The translations under genes were made by a program, and so were the position numbers. Source: Streptomyces hokutonensis (GTDB lineage: Bacteria > Actinomycetota > Actinomycetes > Streptomycetales > Streptomycetaceae). Taken from it: a DNA stretch of 64,000 bases. The stretch covers positions 1 through 64,000 of the forward strand of contig NZ_BARG01000022.1 in assembly GCF_000376565.1 (NCBI RefSeq), given 5' to 3'. This document shows positions 17,494 through 25,812 of the stretch, in pieces. The number at the start of each line of letters is the position of its first letter. The first letter of the stretch is position 1. The notes beneath the pieces were generated by a model. That model searched no databases and had not been told where the DNA came from. It saw only the letters and a program-made list of their open reading frames with translations.

Positions 17494-18084
17494 TCAGACT
17501 CGGAAGGGGAAGCCGTACGTGTGCACCGCGACGTTCTCGCGGCCCTCGGTGTCACCGTCGGCGACGGCGGCCCGGCTCGCCTCCTGGTATCGGCGCACGA
17601 CGTCGCCCAACTCCTTGGACAGCTCGGCCAGTTCGGCCGGGGTGAGCCGCAGCAGCCACTCGGAGTTGTCGGCGGCCGATGTCCACTCGTCGCTCCAGTA
17701 GGCACGCTCGTCGATGTAGCGCCGGTACATGTCGGTCCGCTGGTCGAGGAACATACGGCTGGCCGCAGTGTGCACGGCCGCCTTCTCCGGGGCGTCCCGG
17801 AAATCCTCGTCACGGACGCTCACGCCGTCCGAGGCGGGCTGCCACCACCGCTCCCGGCCATCCCCGCTGCGCGGCTCGGCCTCCTCGATCAACCCGTGCT
17901 CGGCCAGCTTGCGCAGGTGATAGCTGACCAGCGAGACGGCCTCGTCGACCTGCTCGGCGAGCTGCGAGGCGGTCGCCACCCGGGCGAGGAACAACAGCCG
18001 GTACAGCTGGGCCCGCAGCGGGTGCGCGATGGCCTTGAGCGTGCCCACATCCGTGATGCGACGGTCTCTCTTCTTGTCAGCCAC
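17494..18084 (-). CDS. ArsR-type winged-helix regulator
   Basis: 196 residues. Residues 10-85 are a winged-helix domain (TLKAIAHPLRAQLYRLL, ASQLAEQVDEAVSLVSYHLRKL as the recognition helix-turn-helix, then the wing). The C-terminal ~110 residues are a separate domain with a conserved Trp/Arg-rich region and no cysteine metal site, so it is not a metal sensor of the ArsR/SmtB kind. Probably a repressor of the downstream MFS pump. Its GTG start is 12 bases from a large AT-rich palindrome likely to be its operator. Confidence 0.85.
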   Translation of the reverse strand: MADKKRDRRITDVGTLKAIAHPLRAQLYRLLFLARVATASQLAEQVDEAVSLVSYHLRKLAEHGLIEEAEPRSGDGRERWWQPASDGVSVRDEDFRDAPEKAAVHTAASRMFLDQRTDMYRRYIDERAYWSDEWTSAADNSEWLLRLTPAELAELSKELGDVVRRYQEASRAAVADGDTEGRENVAVHTYGFPFRV

Positions 18085-18095
18085 CCCCTCACGCT

Positions 18096-18149
18096 AGAAG
18101 CGAAAGGAAAGTTGCGCAATATTTATTGCGCAAATTTCCTTTCGCTTCT
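18096..18149. promoter_or_regulatory. 54-nt AT-rich palindrome, probable operator of the ArsR-MFS operon
   Basis: Left arm 18096-18121 and right arm 18124-18149 are complementary at 25 of 26 positions around a 2-base centre. The core is TTGCGCAA on each side, flanked by GAAAGGAAA/TTTCCTTTC. It is far richer in A+T than its surroundings and ends 12 bases upstream of the regulator start. A -10-like TAAATA lies at the centre on the minus strand. Autoregulation by the adjacent winged-helix protein is the simplest reading. Confidence 0.7.
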
Positions 18150-18167
18150 GCCCAAGAGGAAGCATGC

Positions 18168-18200
18168 GTAAGCCCCGACCGCCAGGCGGTCGGGGCTTAC
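18168..18200 (-). terminator. terminator of the his operon after hisF
   Basis: Inverted repeat GTAAGCCCCGACCGCC (18168-18183) and its perfect complement (18185-18200), about 20 bases past the hisF stop. It also isolates the operon from the regulator palindrome next to it. Confidence 0.85.
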
Positions 18201-18219
18201 AACGCCTCCACAGGAGGGG

Positions 18220-18975
18220 TCACCGCACCGGGTGCCCCGCCTCCCGCAGCGCCTGCTTGACCTCGCCGATCCGCAGATCCCCGAAGTGGAAGACGGAGGC
18301 CGCCAGCACCGCGTCCGCGCCCGCCGCGACCGCCGGCGGGAAGTCGGCGAGCTTGCCCGCACCGCCGGAGGCGATGACCGGCACGGTCACGTGCTTGCGG
18401 ACCGCCGCGATCATCTCCAGGTCGTAGCCGTCCTTGGTGCCGTCCGCGTCCATCGAGTTGAGGAGGATCTCCCCGGCGCCCAACTCGGCGGCCCGGTGCG
18501 CCCATTCGACGGCGTCGATGCCGGTGCCCTTGCGACCGCCGTGGGTGGTCACCTCGAAGGAGCCCTCGGGAGTCCGGCGCGCGTCGACCGACAGCACCAG
18601 CACCTGCCGCCCGAACCGCTCCGCGATCTCCTTGATCAGCTCGGGCCGGTTGATCGCCGCCGTGTTGACGCCGACCTTGTCCGCGCCCGCCCGCAGCAGC
18701 TTGTCCACGTCCTCGGCCGTGCGGACGCCGCCGCCGACCGTGAGCGGGATGAAGACCTGCTCGGCGGTGCGGCGGACCACGTCGTACGTCGTCTCGCGGT
18801 TGCCGGAGGACGCGGTGATGTCCAGGAAGGTCAGCTCGTCGGCGCCCTCGGCGTCGTAGACCTTGGCCATCTCGACGGGGTCGCCCGCGTCGCGCAGGTT
18901 CTGGAAGTTGACGCCCTTGACGACCCGGCCGTTGTCGACGTCCAGGCAGGGGATCACGCGTACGGCGAGGGTCAT
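18220..18975 (-). CDS. hisF: imidazole glycerol phosphate synthase, cyclase subunit
   Basis: 251-residue TIM barrel that takes ammonia from HisH and converts PRFAR to IGP and AICAR. The two catalytic aspartates are D12 ([14 protein letters not shown]) and D131 (VLSVDARR). Phosphate-binding GGG and SGGAG motifs are in place. ATG 18975 overlaps the ridA stop by 4 bases. Last gene of the his operon; terminator follows. Confidence 0.97.
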   Translation of the reverse strand: MTLAVRVIPCLDVDNGRVVKGVNFQNLRDAGDPVEMAKVYDAEGADELTFLDITASSGNRETTYDVVRRTAEQVFIPLTVGGGVRTAEDVDKLLRAGADKVGVNTAAINRPELIKEIAERFGRQVLVLSVDARRTPEGSFEVTTHGGRKGTGIDAVEWAHRAAELGAGEILLNSMDADGTKDGYDLEMIAAVRKHVTVPVIASGGAGKLADFPPAVAAGADAVLAASVFHFGDLRIGEVKQALREAGHPVR

Positions 18976-19370
18976 GAGGAACCCTCCCCTCGGTACGCCT
19001 CCACCTCGACCTCGACGACCAGGCTGGGGTCGACGAAACCGGACACGATGATCATGGACGCGGCGGGCCGGATGGCGTCGAAGAGTTCCTTGTGTGCGCG
19101 GCCCACGTCCTCGACGTCCCGCGCGTGGGTGATGTACATGCGGGTGCGCACCACATCCCCACGGCCCAGACCCAGCTGCTCCAGCGCCGCGAAAGCGACG
19201 TTGAACGCGTTGACCGTCTGCTCGTAGGGACCGCCCCCGGCGATCTCGCCGTCCACTATCGACGTGCACCCGGAGACCAGCACCAGGCCGTTCGGCAGCT
19301 CCACCGCGCGGGAGTAGCCGAAGGCGTCCTCCCAGGGCGCGCCGGTCGTGACGCGTCGTAGCTCGGTCAC
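18972..19370 (-). CDS. RidA-family protein inside the his operon
   Basis: 132 residues of the YjgF/YER057c/UK114 fold. The GTG start overlaps the priA stop (GTGA) and its own stop overlaps hisF (ATGA), so its synthesis is locked to the pathway. The family signature near the end is seen as [19 protein letters not shown] and a C-terminal [10 protein letters not shown]. RidA proteins hydrolyse reactive enamine/imine intermediates, and the conserved arginine equivalent (RTRMY) is present. A role in protecting PLP enzymes such as HisC, or in clearing an unstable his intermediate, is inferred. Confidence 0.88.
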   Translation of the reverse strand: MTELRRVTTGAPWEDAFGYSRAVELPNGLVLVSGCTSIVDGEIAGGGPYEQTVNAFNVAFAALEQLGLGRGDVVRTRMYITHARDVEDVGRAHKELFDAIRPAASMIIVSGFVDPSLVVEVEVEAYRGEGSS

Positions 19371-20092
19371 CGGGCCACCGCCTCCAAGGCCTCTTCCAAC
19401 GTGAACGCCTTCGCGTACAGGGCCTTCCCGACGATGGAGCCCTCGACACCGAGGGGTACCAGCTCGGAGATGGCGCGGAGGTCGTCGAGCGACGACACGC
19501 CGCCGGAGGCCACGACCGGGCGGTCGGTCGCCGCGCAGACGTTGCGCAGCAGCTCCAGGTTGGGGCCCTGGAGGGTGCCGTCCTTCGCGATGTCGGTGAC
19601 CACGTAGCGGGCGCAGCCCTCGGAGTTGAGGCGGTCCAGGGTCTCGTAGAGGTCGCCGCCGTCGCGGGTCCAGCCACGCCCGCGCAGGGTCGTGCCGCGT
19701 ACGTCGAGGCCGACCGCGATCTTGTCGCCGTGCTCGGCGATGACCTTGGCGACCCACTCCGGGGTCTCCAGGGCGGCCGTTCCCAGATTCACCCGGGTGC
19801 AGCCGGTGGCGAGGGCCGCGGCGAGCGTGTCGTCGTCGCGGATGCCGCCGGACAGCTCGACCTTGATGTCCATGGCGCCGGTGACCTCGGCGATGAGCTT
19901 GCGGTTGTCGCCGGTGCCGAACGCGGCGTCCAGGTCGACGAGGTGCAGCCACTCGGCGCCGGAGCGCTGCCAGGCGAGGGCGGCCTCCAGGGGGGAGCCG
20001 TAGGAGGTCTCGGTCCCGGACTCGCCGTGGACGAGGCGGACGGCCTGGCCGTCACGGACGTCGACGGCGGGGAGGAGTTCGAGCTTGGCCAT
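19367..20092 (-). CDS. priA: PriA, bifunctional HisA/TrpF isomerase
   Basis: 241-residue TIM barrel. In actinomycetes this enzyme isomerises both ProFAR (histidine) and phosphoribosyl anthranilate (tryptophan). The catalytic aspartates are D11 ([10 protein letters not shown]) and D130 (AVGLDVRG). The loop arginine region around residue 19 (AVRLVHG) and [10 protein letters not shown], used to switch substrates, are present. No trpF occurs in either trp block here, supporting the dual role. It starts three bases after the hisH stop. Confidence 0.95.
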   Translation of the reverse strand: MAKLELLPAVDVRDGQAVRLVHGESGTETSYGSPLEAALAWQRSGAEWLHLVDLDAAFGTGDNRKLIAEVTGAMDIKVELSGGIRDDDTLAAALATGCTRVNLGTAALETPEWVAKVIAEHGDKIAVGLDVRGTTLRGRGWTRDGGDLYETLDRLNSEGCARYVVTDIAKDGTLQGPNLELLRNVCAATDRPVVASGGVSSLDDLRAISELVPLGVEGSIVGKALYAKAFTLEEALEAVAR

Positions 20093-20095
20093 GGT

Positions 20096-20761
20096 CTACA
20101 GGGTTCCGATCCAGTTGGTGAGCAGCTGCGCTCCGGCGTCGCCGGACTTCTCGGGGTGGAACTGGGTGGCCCACAGGGCGCCGTTCTCCACGGCGGCCAC
20201 GAAGGGCTTGCCGTGCGTCGACCAGGTCACCAGGGGGGCGCGCATCGCCGGGTTGGAGACTTCGAGGGACCAGTCGTGGACGGCGTAGGAGTGCACGAAG
20301 TAGAAGCGCGCGTCGGCGTCCAGGCCCGCGAAGAGCTGGGAGCCGGCCGGGGCGTCTACGGTGTTCCAGCCCATGTGGGGCACGATCTCGGCCTGCAGCG
20401 GCTCGACCGAGCCGGGCCACTCGTCCAGGCCCTCGGTCTCCACGCCGTGCTCGATGCCGCGCGCGAACAGGATCTGCATGCCGACGCAGATGCCCATCAC
20501 CGGGCGCCCGCCGGCCAGCCGACGGCCGACGATCCAGTCGCCGCGCGCCGAGCGCAGGCCCTCCATGCAGGCGGCGAAGGCGCCGACGCCGGGCACCAGC
20601 AGGCCGTCCGCGTTCATGGCCTTGTCGTAGTCACGCGTTATCTCGACCTCGGCACCCGCGCGCGCGAGGGCACGCTCGGCGGAACGGACGTTCCCGAAGC
20701 CGTAGTCGAAGACGACCACCTTCTTCGACGCCTTCTTGGATGTGCTCGTGGCTGCGCTCAA
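20096..20761 (-). CDS. hisH: imidazole glycerol phosphate synthase, glutaminase subunit
   Basis: 221 residues in the preferred reading. Class I glutamine amidotransferase supplying ammonia to HisF. The triad is C92 (GICVGMQ), H202 and E204 (QFHPEKSG). Start choice: TTG 20761 overlaps the preceding TGA as TTGA and lies 6 bases after GGAGGT; GTG 20767 is in frame but abuts the SD directly. The N-terminal ~13 residues are a Ser/Thr/Lys-rich extension before [10 protein letters not shown]. Coupled to a small membrane protein upstream. Confidence 0.95.
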   Translation of the reverse strand: MSAATSTSKKASKKVVVFDYGFGNVRSAERALARAGAEVEITRDYDKAMNADGLLVPGVGAFAACMEGLRSARGDWIVGRRLAGGRPVMGICVGMQILFARGIEHGVETEGLDEWPGSVEPLQAEIVPHMGWNTVDAPAGSQLFAGLDADARFYFVHSYAVHDWSLEVSNPAMRAPLVTWSTHGKPFVAAVENGALWATQFHPEKSGDAGAQLLTNWIGTL

Positions 20762-20922
20762 TTCCACACCTCCAGCCTCATGACCCCGGCCACCAGGCAC
20801 ATCCCGGCGGCGATGGAGATCAGCACGATGAGCTGGCGCGGCATCTTCTGCTTGACGAAGGAGTAGACCCCGCCGAGCAGGAAGAGCCCGACGACGATGA
20901 GGAGGCTCGACAGGCTGGTCAC
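20758..20922 (-). CDS. 54-aa two-helix membrane protein within the his operon
   Basis: A very small protein from GTG 20922 to TGA 20758. It overlaps hisB upstream (GTGA) and hisH downstream (TTGA). It has two hydrophobic helices, about residues 6-18 and 27-46, joined by a short basic loop (FVKQKMPRQ), and ends in RLEVWN. No enzyme motif. Its position inside a translationally locked operon argues that it is a real gene. Function unknown; it could recruit the HisH/HisF complex to the membrane or simply relay translation to hisH. Confidence 0.75.
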   Translation of the reverse strand: MTSLSSLLIVVGLFLLGGVYSFVKQKMPRQLIVLISIAAGMCLVAGVMRLEVWN

Positions 20923-21512
20923 AGCGCGCCCTTCGTGGAGGGGAGGATGCCGGCCGCGCGCGGGTCGCGCTCGGAGGCGTACCGCAGGGCGCGCGCGAGG
21001 GCCTTGAACTGGCACTCCACGATGTGGTGCGCGTTGCGCCCGTAGGGCACGTGCACGTGCAGCGCGATCTGGGCCTGGGCCACGAAGGACTCCAGGATGT
21101 GCCGGGTCATCGTGGTGTCGTACTCGCCGATCATCGGCGCCATGTTCTCGGGCTCGGTGTGCACGAGGTACGGGCGGCCGGAGAGGTCGACGGTGACCTG
21201 GGCGAGGGACTCGTCCAGCGGGACCGTGCAGTTGCCGAACCGGTAGATCCCGACCTTGTCGCCGAGCGCCTGCTTGAAGGCGGCGCCGAGGGCGAGGGCG
21301 GTGTCCTCGATGGTGTGGTGGGAGTCGATGTGCAGATCGCCCTCGGTCTTCACGGTGAGGTCGAACAGACCGTGCCGGCCGAGCTGGTCGAGCATGTGGT
21401 CGTAGAAGCCGACTCCTGTCGACACGTCGACCTTGCCGTGGCCGTCGAGATCGATCTCGACGAGGACCGACGTCTCCTTGGTCGCCCGCTCCACACGTCC
21501 TACGCGGTTCAT
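20919..21512 (-). CDS. hisB: imidazoleglycerol-phosphate dehydratase
   Basis: 197 residues, monofunctional IGPD. Removes water from IGP to give imidazole acetol phosphate using two Mn2+. Metal ligands are in the paired motifs [11 protein letters not shown] / [14 protein letters not shown] and their C-terminal duplicates [14 protein letters not shown]. There is no phosphatase domain, as usual in actinobacteria, so histidinol-phosphate phosphatase is encoded elsewhere. ATGA overlap with hisC upstream. Confidence 0.97.
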   Translation of the reverse strand: MNRVGRVERATKETSVLVEIDLDGHGKVDVSTGVGFYDHMLDQLGRHGLFDLTVKTEGDLHIDSHHTIEDTALALGAAFKQALGDKVGIYRFGNCTVPLDESLAQVTVDLSGRPYLVHTEPENMAPMIGEYDTTMTRHILESFVAQAQIALHVHVPYGRNAHHIVECQFKALARALRYASERDPRAAGILPSTKGAL

Positions 21513-22615
21513 GTGCTCTGCTCCTTCATCAACTCACGGACCGCGTCGAGGAACGCGTCGTTCTCTTCGGGGGTTCCGGCGGAGACCCGCAGCCACCCCG
21601 GGATGCCGTTGTCCCGGACCAGGACGCCCCGGTCGAGGATCGCCTGCCAGGCGGTGTGGGAGTCCGCGAACCGGCCGAACTGCACGAAGTTGGCGTCGGA
21701 CTCGACGACTTCGCAGCCGAGGGCCCGCAACTCCCTTACCAGCCGGTCCCGTTCGCCCTTCAGTTGCTCCACATACCCGAGCAGCGTGTCGGTGTGCTCC
21801 AGGGCGGCCAGCGCGGTCGCCTGGGTGACGGCCGACAAGTGGTAGGGCAGCCGGACGAGTTGGACGGCGTCGACGACCGCCGGGTGCGCGGCGAGATAGC
21901 CCAGGCGCAGCCCGGCCGCCCCGAACGCCTTCGACATCGTGCGCGAGACGACGAGATTCGGCCGACCTTCGAGCAGCGGCAGCAGCGAGTCGCCGTGGCT
22001 GAACTCGATGTACGCCTCGTCGACGATCACCATCGACGGCTTGGCGGCCTGCGCGGCCTCGTACAGCGCGAGCACCGTCCCGGGCGGAACGGCGTTGCCT
22101 GTGGGGTTGTTGGGGGTCGTGACGAACACGACGTCGGGCTTGTTCTCGGCGATCCAGCGCTCGGCGGCCGGGAGGTCGATCGAGAAGTCCTCGTTGCGCG
22201 GCCCGGAGATCCAGCCCGTGCCCGTGCCGCGCGCGATGAGCGCGTGCATCGAGTACGACGGCTCGAAGCCGATGGCGCTGCGGCCGGGGCCGCCGAAGGT
22301 CTGCAGCAGCTGCTGGATGACCTCGTTGGAGCCGTTGGCCGCCCACACGTTCTCGACGCCGACCCGGTAACCGCCGGTCTTCGTCAGGTAGTTGGCCAGC
22401 CCGATGCGCAACTCGACCGCGTCCCGGTCGGGATAGCGGTTGAGGCCGCGGGCGGCCTCGCGGACCCGCTCGGTGATCCGCTCGACCAGCGCCTCGGGCA
22501 GCGGGTAGGGGTTCTCGTTGGTGTTCAGCCGTACGGGGACGTCCAACTGGGGCGCGCCATAAGGGGACTTGCCGCGCAGTTCGTCCCGTACGGGAAGATC
22601 GTCGATGCCGGTCAC
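21509..22615 (-). CDS. hisC: histidinol-phosphate aminotransferase
   Basis: 368 residues from GTG 22615, which overlaps the hisD stop. Fold-type I PLP enzyme transaminating imidazole acetol phosphate with glutamate. The PLP lysine is K229 in [17 protein letters not shown]; the cofactor-binding Asp/Tyr are in [10 protein letters not shown] and the Asn in TTPNNPTGN. Substrate-side motif [10 protein letters not shown] at the N terminus is typical of HisC. Confidence 0.96.
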   Translation of the reverse strand: MTGIDDLPVRDELRGKSPYGAPQLDVPVRLNTNENPYPLPEALVERITERVREAARGLNRYPDRDAVELRIGLANYLTKTGGYRVGVENVWAANGSNEVIQQLLQTFGGPGRSAIGFEPSYSMHALIARGTGTGWISGPRNEDFSIDLPAAERWIAENKPDVVFVTTPNNPTGNAVPPGTVLALYEAAQAAKPSMVIVDEAYIEFSHGDSLLPLLEGRPNLVVSRTMSKAFGAAGLRLGYLAAHPAVVDAVQLVRLPYHLSAVTQATALAALEHTDTLLGYVEQLKGERDRLVRELRALGCEVVESDANFVQFGRFADSHTAWQAILDRGVLVRDNGIPGWLRVSAGTPEENDAFLDAVRELMKEQST

Positions 22616-23937
22616 TTGCTCTCTGGAACCTTCCATCCGAACCTCGCCTTGACCGCCGCGCCGTGCGCGGGCAGGTCCTCCGCCTCCGCCAGCGTCACCA
22701 CGTGATGCGCTACGTCGGCGAGGGCGTCGCGGGTGTAGTCGACGATGTGGATGCCGCGCAGGAAGGACTGCACGGAGAGCCCGGAGGAGTGGCAGGCGCA
22801 ACCGCCGGTCGGCAGCACGTGGTTGGAGCCGGCCGCGTAGTCGCCGAGGGAGACGGGCGCCCAGGGGCCGACGAAGATCGCGCCCGCGTTCCGCACCCGG
22901 TCGGCGACGGCAGCCGCGTCGGCCGTCTGGATCTCCAGGTGCTCGGCGCCGTACGCGTCGACGACCCGGAGCCCCTCGTCGATGCCGTCGACCAGGACGA
23001 TCGCGGACTGCCGGCCGGCCAGCGCCGGGGCGATCCGGTCCTCGATGTGCTTGGTGGCCGCGACCTGCGGTTCGAGTTCCTTCTCGACCGCGTCCGCGAG
23101 CGTCACGGAGTCCGTGACCAGGACGGCGGCGGCGAGCGGGTCGTGCTCGGCCTGGCTGATCAGGTCGGCGGCGACGTGCACCGGGTCGGCGGTGTCGTCG
23201 GCGAGGACCGCGATCTCGGTGGGACCGGCCTCGGTGTCGATGCCGATCTTGCCCGTGAAGTAGCGCTTGGCGGCGGCGACCCAGATGTTGCCGGGACCGG
23301 TGACCATGTTGGCGGGCGCGCAGGACTCGGTGCCGTGGGCGAACATCGCGACGGCCTGGGCGCCGCCGACGGCGTAGACCTCGTCGACGCCGAGCAGTGC
23401 GCACGCGGCGAGGATCGTGGGGTGCGGCAGCCCGCCGAAGTCCGCCTGCGGCGGCGAGGCGAGGGCTACGGAGCCGACGCCGGCCTCCTGCGCGGGCACC
23501 ACGTTCATGATCACGGACGACGGGTAGACGGACCGCCCGCCGGGTGCGTACAGCCCCACCCGGTCGACCGGCACCCACTTCTCGGTGACGGAACCGCCCG
23601 GCACGACCTGGGTCGTGTGGGTCGTACGGCGCTGCTCGCGGTGGACGAGACGGGCGCGCCGGATGGACTCCTCCAGGGCCGCGCGGACGGCCGGGTCGAG
23701 CTGTTCCAGCGCGTCGCTGAGGGCCTGGGCCGGGACCCGTACCGATTCCAGCCGCACGCCGTCGAACTTCTCGGCGAAGTCGATCAGCGCCGCGTCGCCC
23801 CGATGATGCACGGCCTCGCAGATCGGCCGCACCTTCTCCAGGGCGGCCGAGACGTCGAAGTCGGCTCGGGGCAGCAGGTCGCGCAGGGCGGGCCCTTCGG
23901 GGAGGGCGTCGCCGCGCAGATCGATTCGGGAGATCAC
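22612..23937 (-). CDS. hisD: histidinol dehydrogenase
   Basis: 441 residues, GTG start. Zn- and NAD-dependent enzyme oxidising L-histidinol to L-histidine in two steps. Family blocks: [75 protein letters not shown] and [19 protein letters not shown]. First gene of the his operon in this window. Upstream lies a short palindrome (23978-23994) that may bind a regulator. Confidence 0.97.
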   Translation of the reverse strand: MISRIDLRGDALPEGPALRDLLPRADFDVSAALEKVRPICEAVHHRGDAALIDFAEKFDGVRLESVRVPAQALSDALEQLDPAVRAALEESIRRARLVHREQRRTTHTTQVVPGGSVTEKWVPVDRVGLYAPGGRSVYPSSVIMNVVPAQEAGVGSVALASPPQADFGGLPHPTILAACALLGVDEVYAVGGAQAVAMFAHGTESCAPANMVTGPGNIWVAAAKRYFTGKIGIDTEAGPTEIAVLADDTADPVHVAADLISQAEHDPLAAAVLVTDSVTLADAVEKELEPQVAATKHIEDRIAPALAGRQSAIVLVDGIDEGLRVVDAYGAEHLEIQTADAAAVADRVRNAGAIFVGPWAPVSLGDYAAGSNHVLPTGGCACHSSGLSVQSFLRGIHIVDYTRDALADVAHHVVTLAEAEDLPAHGAAVKARFGWKVPESK

Positions 23938-23977
23938 GAGCCAATTCTCTCAGACGGCGATCGGGCGTCGTCCGCGC

Positions 23978-23994
23978 GTATCAATGGCTGATAC
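23978..23994. promoter_or_regulatory. palindrome upstream of hisD
   Basis: GTATCA-ATGGC-TGATAC, a perfect 6-bp inverted repeat with a 5-base spacer, 41-57 bases upstream of the hisD start in the 170-base gap before the divergent gene. Position and symmetry fit an operator; no protein is known to me for it. Confidence 0.35.
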
Positions 23995-24107
23995 AGAACG
24001 TGGCCGGAACCCGGAAGATCCCCTTCACGTCTAGTGTTCCGGGCGTTACTCAGCGGGCATGAACAGCTGTGCGAAACCCGTGAGCAGTCGAGAGGGATGA
24101 CAGAGCA

Positions 24108-25685
24108 GTGACCGAGGGTGCCGGCCTCCGCGCGGGGGATGTGCCGGACGATGCGACCGCCGCCGAGGCCGGTATGTGGCAGGCCTTCCGCAACGGCAGC
24201 GTGTACGACCTGAGCAGCGGCGACACCGTCGTCGACGATCCGCACGGCGGACATCCGTGGGGCCCGGAGCGCACCGTACGGGCACGGTTCGTGTGCTGGC
24301 TCCTCCTGGACGGCCCGCCCGCGCTGTCGGGCCGGGTGGCCTCGCTGAAACTCACCGGAGTGCAGATCAGCGGCACCCTGGACCTGGCGGGCGGCACGAT
24401 CACCCCCTTCGTCGAGCTGAAGGGCTGCCGCTTCGAGCACGAGATCCTGTTGCCGGAGGCCCGCTTCCAGACCGTACGGCTGGTGAACTGCTCGGTGCCG
24501 CGGCTGGAGGCGGCGCGGGTGCACACGGAGGGTGACCTGCATCTGCCGCGCTGCCGCTTCCACAACGGGGTGCGGCTGACCGACGCGCACATCGGCACCG
24601 ATCTGCTGCTCAACCAGGCGATCGTGTACAGGGACCGCACGGGCCGTTCGATCGCCGCCGACGGCATGACCGTGGGGCAGGACCTCCAGGCCGAACTCCT
24701 CGAATCACACGGTGAGTTGAGCCTGCGCAGCGCGAAGGTCGGCGTCTCGCTGAGCCTGCGCGGCGCCCGGCTGGCCAACCCGTACTCGCGGCTCGCGCTG
24801 AACGCGCCGCAGCTGACCGTCGGCCGCACCCTGTACCTCACCCCGGCGGGCGTCGGCGGCCCCTGGCTGAGCGGCACCACACCCGCGCGCGGGACCCGCA
24901 TCCAGCGCTTCACGTGCCAGGGCGGGGTGCGCCTGGACGACGGGCGGTTCGGGGACGCGGTGGACCTGGAGCGGGCCCGGTTCACCTTCACGGACGACCA
25001 GGAACTGTCGCTGCTGCGGGTCCAGGCGCCCGAACTGCGCTTCCTCGGGGAGAAACCGCAGCGCGGGAAGGTGGTGCTGTCGGGGGCGCGGGTCGTCAAC
25101 CTGATCGACGGCAAGGACAGTTGGCCGGGTCCGGGCAACCTCCACATGGGCGGCTTCGTGTACGAGAACCTCGTACCGCAGGGCCCGTTCCCGCTGGAGG
25201 CCCGGCTCGACTGGGTGGCCGCCGCGACCGCCGAGTACAACCCGGAGCCGTACGAGCGGCTCGCGACCGTGCTGCGCAACGCCGGGGAGGACGAGGACGC
25301 GCGCGAGGTGCTGCTCGCCAAGCAGCGGCGGCGCCGGGAGAGTCTGCCCGTCGCGGCGAAGCTGTGGGGGTTCGCGCAGGACTGGACGGTCGCCTACGGG
25401 TACCGGCCGGGCCGGGCCGCGGTATGGATGGCGGTGCTGTGGGCGGCCGGTTCGCTGGCCTTCGCACACGCGGACCACGTGCCGGTGAGCAGCAGCGGGC
25501 ATCCGCCGTGGAGTCCCGCCCTGTTCGCGCTGGATCTGCTGCTGCCGGTGATCGATCTGGGGCAGGTGGGCCAGTGGCAGTTGCACGGGGGCTGGCAGTG
25601 GCTGTCGGTGGCGCTGATCCTGCTGGGCTGGATCCTGGCGACGACGGTGGCGGCGGGGGCGACCCGGCTGCTCAGGCGGGGCTAG
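24108..25685 (+). CDS. beta-helix repeat protein with C-terminal two-TM module
   Basis: 525 residues, GTG start. Residues ~75-330 show a loose ~20-residue periodicity of short strands with G-L-L and F/A-R-F turns (ISGTLDLAGG, VELKGCRFEHEILLPEARF, GDLHLPRCRFHNGVRL, GVSLSLRGARL), as in pentapeptide-like right-handed beta-helices. After a charged helical stretch (~370-430) come two membrane helices (about 437-456 and 499-521) flanking ALFALDLLLPVIDLGQ, which resembles a re-entrant loop. Homologues are often labelled oxidoreductase, but I see no Rossmann or other redox motif to support that. Possibly a membrane-anchored sensor or channel-like protein. Function unknown. Confidence 0.65.
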   Translation: MTEGAGLRAGDVPDDATAAEAGMWQAFRNGSVYDLSSGDTVVDDPHGGHPWGPERTVRARFVCWLLLDGPPALSGRVASLKLTGVQISGTLDLAGGTITPFVELKGCRFEHEILLPEARFQTVRLVNCSVPRLEAARVHTEGDLHLPRCRFHNGVRLTDAHIGTDLLLNQAIVYRDRTGRSIAADGMTVGQDLQAELLESHGELSLRSAKVGVSLSLRGARLANPYSRLALNAPQLTVGRTLYLTPAGVGGPWLSGTTPARGTRIQRFTCQGGVRLDDGRFGDAVDLERARFTFTDDQELSLLRVQAPELRFLGEKPQRGKVVLSGARVVNLIDGKDSWPGPGNLHMGGFVYENLVPQGPFPLEARLDWVAAATAEYNPEPYERLATVLRNAGEDEDAREVLLAKQRRRRESLPVAAKLWGFAQDWTVAYGYRPGRAAVWMAVLWAAGSLAFAHADHVPVSSSGHPPWSPALFALDLLLPVIDLGQVGQWQLHGGWQWLSVALILLGWILATTVAAGATRLLRRG

Positions 25686-25812
25686 GGCCTGTCCGGGCAC
25701 AGTTATCGAACAGGTGAGCAAAAGTCACCTTTTACCGGGGCTTGACCGAGAGGCGTACAACTTTCCACGGGGTGCCCAAACGGTCTGGCGCACTCCGGAT
25801 CCCGGTCCTTCA

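Noticed and set aside
16440..17645. Long plus-strand ORF opposite the MFS gene
   Set aside because: It is a Gly/Arg/Glu-rich antisense shadow of the MFS gene, as is common in high-GC DNA.
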